NCBI GenBank assembly: GCA_046757645.1
Contig: JBHHYS010000044.1
Span: forward strand, 1-20,570
Direction: 5' to 3'
DNA: 20,570 nt
DNA from: JBHHYS01 sp046757645
Lineage (GTDB): Bacteria; Acidobacteriota; Terriglobia; Acidiferrales; 2-02-FULL-67-57
Each line of letters starts with the position of its first letter. Positions within the stretch are counted from its first letter, which is position 1. The translations under genes and the position numbers were made by a program. Below are positions 14,508 to 20,570 of this stretch, one piece after another. The notes beneath the pieces are model-generated. The model was not told the origin of the DNA. It saw only the letters and a list, made by a program, of their open reading frames with translations, and made no database searches.

Positions 14508-14870
14508 ATACTTTCAGCGCGCACTCTTGATGGTTATCCCCACTACTGGACGCGCTTGACGCCCCCCAGCGGTGAGACTGCCGTGTCATCTGTAGCCGGT
14601 GGGACGGACAAGAATGTCTGTCTTCCCCACAGGCATCGTCATTCCGAGCGGAGCGAAGAATCTCCTCTTCCGGACTGAGAGTAAAGGAGGGGCGGGTTGA
14701 CCGGGGGCGGGCGGGCGCAGTAGCATCGGCTTTTCGCACTCGCACGGAATCTACGGTGGGCGGCCCCGACTTTGTCGGGGCTCTTGCGGACTGGGAGTGG
14801 GAGAGGGCGTTCCGAGAGCTATCTCGCATCTGTTCCGGACTTTCGGGAACGATTCGGAGGGGAGACTCCA
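14508..14870. other. Non-coding stretch with dispersed repeats and a candidate promoter
   Basis: I found no credible gene here. It contains GACAAGAATGTCTGTC (14607-14622), repeated exactly at 17378-17393, and CATTCCGAGCGGAGCGAAGA (14640-14659), a member of the dispersed GGAATGA-type family. It also contains an inverted copy of the CCCCGAC/GTCGGGG palindrome (14764-14780). A candidate promoter at 14697-14726 precedes the EF-G2 gene, whose GGAGGGGAG ribosome-binding site lies at about 14856-14864. Confidence 0.6.
14697..14726 (+). promoter_or_regulatory. Candidate promoter of the EF-G2 gene
   Basis: TTGACC (14697-14702) is followed after 18 bp by TAGCAT (14721-14726). The -35 is a 5/6 match and the -10 a 4/6 match. 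The leader to the GTG start would be about 135-140 nt and contains the inverted palindrome at 14764-14780. Confidence 0.4.
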
Positions 14871-16997
14871 GTGAAGGCATACACCGGGGAGAAGATTCGC
14901 ACCGTGGGGTTGACTGGGCACGGCGACACCGGGAAGACCTCGCTGGTGACGGCGTTGCTCTACACCGCTGGGCTCACCGAGCGATTGGGGCGGGTGGAGG
15001 AGGGGCAGTCCATCACCGACTTCGATGAAGAGGAAATCGCCCGCGGCGTCTCCATCTGGTCGGCGCTGGCGTATGCGGAGTGGACCACGCCCGCCCAGAA
15101 GGACAAGGTAAAAATCAACTTCATCGACACTCCCGGCTACAACCTGTTCATCAACGACACCAAGGCAGCACTGGTGGCCGCCGACAGCGCGCTGATTCTG
15201 GTGGACGGGGTGAGCGGGCCCGAGGTGGTGACGGAAAAGGTGTGGGACTACGCGGTGGAGTACGAGCTGCCGCGAGTGTTCGTGGTGAACAAGATGGACC
15301 GGGAGAACGCCAGCTTTGCCCGCACGCTCGCCGCCTTGCAGGAACGCTTCGGGCGGGCGGTGGTGCCGCTGGCGCTGCCGCTGGGCGAGGAGAAAAGCTT
15401 TCGGGGCTTGATTGATCTGGTGGGAATGAAGGCCTGGAGCTACGAAGGGGATGGCTCCGGGAAAGCCACCCTCAGCGACATTCCTGCCGAGCAAGCCGAC
15501 ACCGCCCAGAAGGCGCACGAGGCGCTGGTGGAGATGGTGGCCGAAGGCGACGACAAGCTGATGGAGAAGTTTTTCGAGAAGGGAACCTTGCCGGAGGAGG
15601 ATTTGCGCCCGGGGTTGGGGGCGGCGCTCGTGGCGCAGCGGTTGCTCCCGGTGGTGCCGGCCTGCGGGCTGCACAACCTGGGCTCGGACTACTTGCTGAA
15701 CTTGATTGTGGACTATCTCCCCAGCGCCGTGGCGCGGGGGGAAACCGTGGGGTTCAGTCAGCCGAACCGGGAGGGGGAGCGGGTCACGCGAAAGGTGAGC
15801 GAGGCGGAGCCCTTGGCGGTGTTCGTGTGGAAGACGCTGGCCGACCCCTACGCAGGACGGATCAGCTACTTCAAGGTGCAGAGCGGGGTGTTGAAGAACG
15901 ACGCCACCCTGGCGAACTACACCCGGGGGACGACGGAGCGCTTCCAGCACGTCTCGGTGGCGCAGGGCAAGAAGCACACCCAGGTGGCGGAGCTGCATGC
16001 CGGCGACGTGGGGGTGGTGGGCAAGCTCAAGGAGACCCTGACCGGCGACACCCTGGGAGTGAAGGGGAAGGCGATTCACTACCCACCCATCAAGCTGCCT
16101 GAGCCGCTCATCAGCTTCGCCGTGGAGCCCAAGACCCGCCAGGACGAGGAGAAGATGGGTCTGGCCATGCACAAGATCCTGGAGGAGGACCCCTCGCTGC
16201 GCTACGGGCGGGAGGCGCAGACGCGGGAGTTCCTGCTCTCCGGCTCCGGCCAGCAGCACATTGAAGTGGTGGTGTCGAAGCTGAAGAAACGCTACGGGGT
16301 GCAGGTGACCCTGAAGGCGCCCAAGGTGCCCTACCGGGAAACCATCCGCGCCCGGGCCGAGGCGGAAGGCAAGCACAAGAAGCAGACCGGGGGCCGGGGG
16401 CAGTTCGGCGTCGCCCGGGTCAAGATGGAGCCGCTGCCGCGGGGGTCGGGGTTTGAGTTCGTGGACGACATTTTCGGGGGGGCGATTCCCCGAAACTTCA
16501 TCCCCTCGGTGGAAAAAGGGATCGTGGCGGCGGCGGAGCGCGGCTACCTGGCGGGCTACCCGGTGGTGGACTTCAAAGCCATCCTCTACGACGGGCAGTA
16601 CCACGATGTGGATTCGAGCGACATCGCCTTCAAGATCGCCGGCTCGCTGGCCTTCAAGAAATGTATGGAGCAGGCGAGGCCCGCCTTGCTCGAGCCCATT
16701 ATGAACGTGGAGGTGTACGCCCCCCAGGAGTTTGCCGGCGACCTGATGGGCGACATCAGCGCTCGCCGGGGACGCATCCAGGGGATGGAGACCCGGGGGT
16801 CCTCCACGATCATCAAGGCGCTGGTGCCGATGAGCGAGATGCTGGAGTTCGCCACCAGCCTGACCTCGCTCACCCAGGGGCGCGGCAGCTACCACATGGA
16901 ATTCGCCCACTACGACTTCGTCCCCCATGAGCTGGAGCAGAAGATCATCACCCAGGCCAAAGCCGGTCGGGAAGCCGAGGTGGAGGAAGAGGCCTAG
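14871..16997 (+). CDS. Elongation factor G-like GTPase (EF-G2 type)
   Basis: This 708-residue translational GTPase has the five-domain layout of EF-G. G1 is GHGDTGKT (16-23), switch I contains RGVSIWSAL, G3 is DTPGYNLF (Asp86 to Phe93) and G4 is NKMD (140-143). Domain II starts near PLAVFVWKT, domain IV near YRETIRARAEAEGKHKKQTGG, and domain V near LEPIMNVEVYAPQEFAGDLMGDI. In canonical EF-G the G3 motif is DTPGH; the catalytic His is Tyr here (Tyr90), as in EF-G2/FusA2 paralogues of Thermus and mycobacteria. It stands alone, away from rpsL, rpsG and tuf, so it is probably a second EF-G with a specialised role rather than the main translocase. The GTG at 14871 has GGAGGGGAG upstream; the longer frame to 14772 is non-coding repeat. 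Confidence 0.93.
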   Translation: MKAYTGEKIRTVGLTGHGDTGKTSLVTALLYTAGLTERLGRVEEGQSITDFDEEEIARGVSIWSALAYAEWTTPAQKDKVKINFIDTPGYNLFINDTKAALVAADSALILVDGVSGPEVVTEKVWDYAVEYELPRVFVVNKMDRENASFARTLAALQERFGRAVVPLALPLGEEKSFRGLIDLVGMKAWSYEGDGSGKATLSDIPAEQADTAQKAHEALVEMVAEGDDKLMEKFFEKGTLPEEDLRPGLGAALVAQRLLPVVPACGLHNLGSDYLLNLIVDYLPSAVARGETVGFSQPNREGERVTRKVSEAEPLAVFVWKTLADPYAGRISYFKVQSGVLKNDATLANYTRGTTERFQHVSVAQGKKHTQVAELHAGDVGVVGKLKETLTGDTLGVKGKAIHYPPIKLPEPLISFAVEPKTRQDEEKMGLAMHKILEEDPSLRYGREAQTREFLLSGSGQQHIEVVVSKLKKRYGVQVTLKAPKVPYRETIRARAEAEGKHKKQTGGRGQFGVARVKMEPLPRGSGFEFVDDIFGGAIPRNFIPSVEKGIVAAAERGYLAGYPVVDFKAILYDGQYHDVDSSDIAFKIAGSLAFKKCMEQARPALLEPIMNVEVYAPQEFAGDLMGDISARRGRIQGMETRGSSTIIKALVPMSEMLEFATSLTSLTQGRGSYHMEFAHYDFVPHELEQKIITQAKAGREAEVEEEA

Positions 16998-17429
16998 GAG
17001 TTGAGTGGTTGATCGGTTGATTCGTTGATTCGTTAATTTGGGCAGCTCGGCGTTCGCGAACCCCCAGGAGGGAGCGCCGGGCGGAAATTTTTTATGGAGA
17101 CAATTTGGTAGTGGCGGAGGGGCGCGCCCGGGCAGTAAAGTCGCAGGTGTAAGAGGGCAGTAAGCGGGGCTGGTAGCGAGCCAGGGCAGGCAGGGAGGCT
17201 TGCAGTGACCGGTGACCCGTGGCGGGTGGGCCTTTGCCTGTCATTTCGACCCCGCCGCGGCGGGGGAGGAATCTGCTTGTCCTCACAAGCAGACCCCTTG
17301 CGTTCGCGCTTCGGCAGGCTCAGGGCAAGCTCGGGGTGACAGTCATCGTGGGGGCAGGCCCGCCTGCCGGACGGGCAGACAAGAATGTCTGTCCTACCCA
17401 TGCGTTTGAGTAGCCGGTTGGGAGGGAAG
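16998..17429. other. Non-coding stretch composed of dispersed repeats
   Basis: No gene is supported. After the EF-G2 stop there is a short TTGATT-type tandem tract (about 17003-17038: GGTTGATCGGTTGATTCGTT), of a kind also seen near 20405-20430. Then come CCCCGCCGCGGCGGGG (17250-17265), a perfect hairpin CTGCTTGT-CCTC-ACAAGCAG (17273-17292), GGCAGGC-CC-GCCTGCC (17353-17368) and CAGACA-AGAA-TGTCTG (17376-17391). The tract around 17241-17281 is a diverged member of the dispersed GGAATCTGC/GGAATGA family. No clear terminator or promoter was found. Confidence 0.6.
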
Positions 17430-18626
17430 ATGGCGAGAAAACGGAAAGGCCGGGAGCGGTCGGAAGGAACGGGGTTGGCGACGCGGGCGGTGCACGAAGG
17501 CGAAGACCGCCAAGGCATCGGCGGCCCGGTGGCCACCCCCATCGTGCAGAGCGCGAACTTCACCTTCAAGAGTGTCGAGGAGATGAAGCGCTGGGCCGAG
17601 GGGCGCTCGAAGGCCGACATCTACACCCGCTACGGCAACCCCACCCTGCGGGTGGTGGAGGCGAAACTGGCGGCGCTCGAAGGCGGGGAGGCGGCGCTGG
17701 TGGCCAGCTCCGGGATGGCGGCGATTGCCACTACTTTGCTGACCCTGGTGGGGTCGGGCGATGAAATCATTGCCACCCGGCAGCTCTACGGCGGCACCTA
17801 CCGGCTGATGCGGGACATCCTGCCGCGGCTGGGGATCAAGGTTCGCCACGTGGAGAACGACCTGGGGGGCGTGGAATCCCGGGTGACGCCGCGGACGCGC
17901 GTGATCTACGTCGAGACCCCCACGAACCCCACCCTGTGTTTGGTTGACCTGCGGCAAGCGGCGCGGCTGGCCCGCCGGCACGGCCTGGTGAGCGTCGTGG
18001 ACAACACCTTTGCCACCCCGATGCTGCAACGCCCGCTCAGGCTGGGCTTTGACCTGGTCTGCCACAGCGCCACCAAGTATCTGGGCGGGCATTCGGATTT
18101 GATTGCCGGAGCGGTGGTGGGCCGGCGGCGGCGGGTGGAGGCGATTCGGCACATGCTGATCCATCTGGGGGGCTCGCTCGACCCCGGGGCCGGCTACCTG
18201 CTGCTGCGCGGCATCAAGACGTTGGCGGCCCGGGTGGAGCGCCAGTCGGCGAGCGCCCTGGCGGTGGCGCGGTTTCTGGAAAAGCATCCCCGGGTGCTTC
18301 GGGTGCACTACCCGGGGCTGGGCTCGCATCCCGACCACCGGCTGGCGCGGCGACAGATGCGCGGCTGCGGGGCGATGCTGGCCTTTGACCTCAAGGGCGG
18401 CTTGGCGGCGGCGCGGCGGTTCTGCCAGCGGATTCGGGTATTTCTGCTGGCGGCCAGTTTGGGCGGGGTGGAATCGCTGGCGGTGCTGCCGGTCTATACC
18501 TCGCACTACGGGATGGCGCGGGCGGAGTGGGAAGCCGTGGGGATAACCCCGGGGACGGTGCGGCTCTCCATCGGGCTCGAAGATGTGGCCGACCTCATCG
18601 CTGACCTCAAGCAGGCGCTGGCATAA
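17430..18626 (+). CDS. Cystathionine gamma-lyase/synthase-type PLP enzyme
   Basis: This 398-residue cytoplasmic enzyme belongs to the Cys/Met metabolism PLP-dependent family (cystathionine gamma-lyase, gamma-synthase, methionine gamma-lyase, O-acylhomoserine sulfhydrylase). TRAVHEGEDRQGIGGPVATPI opens it, and YTRYGNPTLRVVEAKLAALEGGEAA supplies the phosphate-binding Tyr/Arg of the partner subunit. VASSGMAAI, YVETPTNPTL, VDNTFATP and SATKYLGGHSD with the PLP lysine Lys216 complete the site. LYGGTYRL, where methionine gamma-lyases usually have a Cys, favours cystathionine gamma-lyase or synthase, but substrate is not settled. ATG 17430 follows GGGAGGGAAG; the upstream extension to 17385 is repeat DNA. 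An intrinsic terminator follows 14 bp after the stop. Confidence 0.9.
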   Translation: MARKRKGRERSEGTGLATRAVHEGEDRQGIGGPVATPIVQSANFTFKSVEEMKRWAEGRSKADIYTRYGNPTLRVVEAKLAALEGGEAALVASSGMAAIATTLLTLVGSGDEIIATRQLYGGTYRLMRDILPRLGIKVRHVENDLGGVESRVTPRTRVIYVETPTNPTLCLVDLRQAARLARRHGLVSVVDNTFATPMLQRPLRLGFDLVCHSATKYLGGHSDLIAGAVVGRRRRVEAIRHMLIHLGGSLDPGAGYLLLRGIKTLAARVERQSASALAVARFLEKHPRVLRVHYPGLGSHPDHRLARRQMRGCGAMLAFDLKGGLAAARRFCQRIRVFLLAASLGGVESLAVLPVYTSHYGMARAEWEAVGITPGTVRLSIGLEDVADLIADLKQALA

Positions 18627-18639
18627 GGGAAACCCCCGC

Positions 18640-18659
18640 AGGGGCTAAAGCCCCTTTTT
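18640..18659 (+). terminator. Intrinsic terminator after the PLP enzyme
   Basis: AGGGGCT-A-A-AGCCCCT forms a perfect 7-bp stem with a 2-nt loop and runs into TTTTT at 18655-18659. It lies just after the TAA at 18624-18626. Its core GGGGCTAAAGCCCC resembles the palindromic repeats elsewhere, so it may be a repeat used as a terminator. Confidence 0.75.
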
Positions 18660-18664
18660 GCTTT

Positions 18665-18921
18665 GGGCGGTTTTCGGGGGGGTTGAAACCCCGCCCTTCC
18701 CTTCTAGGCCCTAGGGGCTTCCCGCCCAGGCGGGATCTCCGCTCCGCTCCGACACCGCCGCCCCGACAAAGTCGGGGCGACATCGCTTCGAAGAGCCCCC
18801 GGTTTTTTGGCTTCTCTTTGGCAGGACTCCCCCGGAAAAAGCCCCCCTCGGCTTCGCTCCCCTCGACAAGCTCGGGGGCTGAACTGAGAGAGAAATCTCC
18901 CCGGCAGGGGGGTATGGGTAG
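18665..18921. repeat. Convergent gap packed with palindromic repeats
   Basis: Between the PLP enzyme and the convergent pseudopilin gene are GGGGTT-GA-AACCCC (18679-18692), CCCCGACAAAGTCGGGG (18761-18777) and CCCCTCGACAAGCTCGGGGG (18859-18878). No gene is supported. Any of these hairpins could protect the 3' ends of the two convergent transcripts. Confidence 0.6.
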
Positions 18922-19467
18922 CTATTCTTGGCCTTTGTCTTCTTCCTTCGGGCCCGCCTGACCGCCAGCGGGAGCGGTTTTGTAGCTGCCGAAGCCGGGC
19001 ATCCCCCCGGGGCCGCCGGCCATATTGATGCGGCCGAGATGATCCATCCCGAAGACCGGCCGGGAGTCGCGGTTGATAACCGGCTCGGCGGTGACGGTGT
19101 AGGCGTCGAGGGCGGTGCGGTCGAGCCGATAGATGTAACCCTGGAAGACCATGGTGTCATTGCTGATTTCGCTGCCGGGGACTTCGAGCGGTTCGTCGCC
19201 GATGTTTTGCAACGCGGTGAAGCTGGGGGCGTAGGTGCCCCGGGTGATGCGGTAGGCTTCCTGAGCGGTGTGGATGTCTCTCAGGGTGGCCGTGGCTTTG
19301 GCTTCTTCGGCGCGCTCGCGGGCATGGCGAAATTGAGGAATCGCCAGGGTGCTCAGGAGCAGGATGATGGCCAGCACCAGCATCATTTCCGGCAGGCTGA
19401 AGCCAGCCTGGCAGGGTCCGGAGGAGGCCGGCGCCGGGCCGGGGCGAGGTGGAGCGGGCCGCAGCAT
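18922..19467 (-). CDS. Type IV pilin-like / pseudopilin
   Basis: This 181-residue protein carries a class III signal: a 22-residue leader ending in Gly22, then FSLPEMMLVLAIILLLSTLAIPQF. The prepilin peptidase would cut after Gly22 and methylate Phe23; Glu27 is the usual +5 glutamate. The N-terminal helix is followed by a soluble domain with KATATLRDIHTAQEAYRITRGTYAPS, a pattern common to type II secretion pseudopilins and minor pilins. A C-terminal tail rich in Gly, Pro, Glu and Lys ends it. It would be anchored in the inner membrane and assembled into a pilus or pseudopilus. The start is 23 bp after the stop of the HAMP gene, so they form one operon. No pilus assembly ATPase or secretin is in the window. 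Confidence 0.88.
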   Translation of the reverse strand: MLRPAPPRPGPAPASSGPCQAGFSLPEMMLVLAIILLLSTLAIPQFRHARERAEEAKATATLRDIHTAQEAYRITRGTYAPSFTALQNIGDEPLEVPGSEISNDTMVFQGYIYRLDRTALDAYTVTAEPVINRDSRPVFGMDHLGRINMAGGPGGMPGFGSYKTAPAGGQAGPKEEDKGQE

Positions 19468-19490
19468 CGTTTCTCTCGGTTCTCTCCTTT

Positions 19491-20102
19491 TCAGTGCCGA
19501 GCGGTGTGGCTGAACTCGGGCGCCTTTTCCAGGTAAGTGAGCATCGCCTGGACAGCCTCTTGCAGCTCGCCCCGGGGAATGCCCTCTTGGGCGGCCAAGC
19601 GCTCGGCCAGTTTTTTCAGCCGGGTGTGTACCATAAAGAGAATATCCCGGTTGCGAGTGGCAATCAACTTCATCTTCTGGGTGAGGAGGGCGACGTCGTC
19701 TTCGAAGAAGCGAAACTCATCGCCGTGGCGGAGCCGGAAGGATTTGTATTCGCCTTCGGCCATTTCGTTGAGAGCGCGGTGGAGGCGGTAAACAGGACCG
19801 GCCACCCGCCGCGATTCGCGGAGGTTGATGTAGGCGGCGATGGCGGCGGCGATCCCCAGCAAGGGCCAGAGGCGGTAGTGAAGCAGCTCCACCTGGGCGC
19901 GGAGGATGGCGCGGATGCCGATGTCGGGTTCGGCGGCCACGCTGCGGTGGAGCAGGAAGAACACCACCCCCAGCAGGGCGGTGTAGAGGACGACAAAGGC
20001 GATCAGCGGCAACTGCACCCGCAGTTGGAAGCCCGCGTTGACCATCAGGCGTCGGCTCAGGTATTTGCGTCGGCCGAGCAGGGGGTTGGCGCGAGCAGAC
20101 AT
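19491..20102 (-). CDS. Two-TM membrane protein with HAMP-like linker
   Basis: This 203-residue inner-membrane protein has two predicted helices, LPLIAFVVLYTALLGVVFFLL (about 31-51) and WPLLGIAAAIAAYI (about 79-92), enclosing a short periplasmic loop of about 27 residues. After the second helix comes a HAMP-like segment, RRVAGPVYRLHRALNEMAEGEYKSFRLRHGDEF (about 98-130). A long helical part with repeated hydrophobic positions follows to about 190. There is no kinase, cyclase or methyl-accepting output domain, so it is a stand-alone signal relay or scaffold. The start is MSARANPLLG, chosen because AAAGGAG lies 6 nt upstream; the open frame to 20201 runs through the promoter. It is cotranscribed with the pseudopilin gene, suggesting a role in pilus assembly or sensing. 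Function is inferred only. Confidence 0.8.
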   Translation of the reverse strand: MSARANPLLGRRKYLSRRLMVNAGFQLRVQLPLIAFVVLYTALLGVVFFLLHRSVAAEPDIGIRAILRAQVELLHYRLWPLLGIAAAIAAYINLRESRRVAGPVYRLHRALNEMAEGEYKSFRLRHGDEFRFFEDDVALLTQKMKLIATRNRDILFMVHTRLKKLAERLAAQEGIPRGELQEAVQAMLTYLEKAPEFSHTARH

Positions 20103-20151
20103 CGCTTCTCCTTTCACCAAGGCAAATTCCTCTCGTCTTCCGGGTTGCGTC

Positions 20152-20180
20152 ATCATACCGTCCGGCGGGCGCGGAGTCAA
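20152..20180 (-). promoter_or_regulatory. Near-consensus promoter of the HAMP/pseudopilin operon
   Basis: On the minus strand TTGACT (20180-20175) is followed after exactly 17 bp by TATGAT (20157-20152). Each box matches consensus at five of six positions. The predicted leader is about 40 nt and contains AAAGGAG before the ATG at 20102. Confidence 0.75.
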
Positions 20181-20214
20181 AAGCGGAAGCGCCCGGCTCA
20201 ACGGCCTCGCCCTT

Positions 20215-20232
20215 CACGGGCCGAAGCCCGTG
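20215..20232. repeat. CACGGGC/GCCCGTG palindrome
   Basis: CACGGGC-CGAA-GCCCGTG is a perfect 7-bp stem with a 4-nt loop. Its centre resembles the GGC-GAA-GCC palindromes near 7498, 7672 and 18641. It lies upstream of the HAMP operon promoter. Confidence 0.6.
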
Positions 20233-20288
20233 GGCTGAACGACGGGCCGGGCCGGGAGGCGGAATTTTCCCGTTCGGCATAGCTCAGG

Positions 20289-20369
20289 GCGGTTTTTGCG
20301 GAAACAACATGCTGAAAACAAATGAGAAAAAATTTTCTTCCGCAAAAACCGCAAAAACCGCAGAAACCG
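20289..20369. repeat. 15-bp inverted repeat overlapping three tandem 9-mers
   Basis: GCGGTTTTTGCGGAA (20289-20303) is perfectly complementary to TTCCGCAAAAACCGC (20338-20352). The 34-nt loop is strikingly A/T-rich for this window. The right arm runs into three tandem 9-bp units, CCGCAAAAA, CCGCAAAAA and CCGCAGAAA, at 20340-20366, followed by CCG. No gene overlaps it. Confidence 0.7.
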
Positions 20370-20570
20370 TAGACTTGGCGGGGGTGAGTGTGCTAGTCGG
20401 AAGTTGGTTGAATCGTTGATTGGTTGAGTGGTTGCACAGGAGGAGACGTCAACGGCTGGGAAGTGAATGAACCCGCCGGGGCTCGTCGTGATCGGGGGTT
20501 GAGATGGGGTGGAGAAATGTCAAGCGGGCTGGCACTTTGCTGTTCAGAGAGTTGGAGGCAAGGGAAGGCG
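20370..20570. other. Non-coding right end
   Basis: No reading frame with a plausible start and protein pattern is seen. It contains a TTGAATCGTTGATTGGTTGA tract at about 20407-20426, similar to that after the EF-G2 gene. A gene may begin beyond the window. Confidence 0.4.

Noticed and set aside
14751..16928. A 725-codon open frame on the minus strand
   Set aside because: It is the antisense shadow of the EF-G2 gene. Its translation is rich in His, Arg, Gly and Gln with no domain pattern, while the plus strand has full GTPase motifs.
16998..17429. tRNA or small RNA gene in the hairpin-rich gap
   Set aside because: The hairpins match dispersed repeat families; no cloverleaf with a T-loop or acceptor pairing was recognised.
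20340..20369. CRISPR array
   Set aside because: The 9-bp units are directly adjacent without spacers and no cas gene is present.

Overview
The window is about 20.6 kb of very G+C-rich bacterial DNA. It is a chromosomal, mostly housekeeping stretch with no plasmid, phage or insertion-sequence genes. The mix of genes is an RNA-polymerase-binding CarD-type regulator next to greA, a second EF-G of the EF-G2 type, an eIF2B-like protein coupled to galU, hydantoinase A/B, and a pseudopilin with a HAMP membrane protein. Together with short palindromic repeats in nearly every longer gap, this suggests a member of Acidobacteriota or a neighbouring deep-branching phylum. That placement is inference; no rRNA or ribosomal protein gene is present to settle it.

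Layout. 1-191 is the end of a FmdB-type zinc-ribbon protein. 304-2159 (minus) holds an eIF2B-like gene and galU, overlapping by ATGA. 2414-3535 is tsaD. 3754-9346 (plus) is a metal-transporter and hydantoinase cluster: a His-rich NiCoT-like permease, hyuA, an unknown 302-residue DUF429-like gene, a palindromic non-coding element, then hyuB. It is followed at 9357 by a class-2 O-methyltransferase and at 10526 by a Tat-exported glycosylasparaginase-like Ntn hydrolase. carD (minus) and greA (plus) are divergent, each with a recognisable promoter. A CDP-alcohol phosphatidyltransferase, a cytoplasmic isoaspartyl peptidase, an EF-G2 and a cystathionine gamma-lyase-type enzyme follow on the plus strand, closed by an intrinsic terminator. 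The right end carries a minus-strand operon of a two-TM HAMP protein and a pseudopilin, behind a near-consensus promoter.

How the genes fit together. hyuA/hyuB, the two asparaginase-type Ntn hydrolases and the PLP enzyme all act on amides, cyclic amides or amino acids, so the centre of the window reads as an amino-acid or amide salvage district. This is inference from family membership. carD, greA and EF-G2 act on transcription and translation. The DUF429-like gene and the O-methyltransferase on either side of hyuB have clearly lower G+C than their neighbours and look like later arrivals.

The most unusual signal is the repeat population. Short palindromes and small tandem units fill the gaps and also enter coding sequences: once in hyuB between its predicted metal ligands, and twice in the glycosylasparaginase, after the Tat signal and just before the autocleavage threonine. 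I did not see a defence system, CRISPR array, tRNA or classical riboswitch. The best candidates for something undescribed are the DUF429-like gene embedded in the hydantoinase operon, the 204-bp inverted-repeat element beside it, and the cysteine-less eIF2B-like protein coupled to galU.
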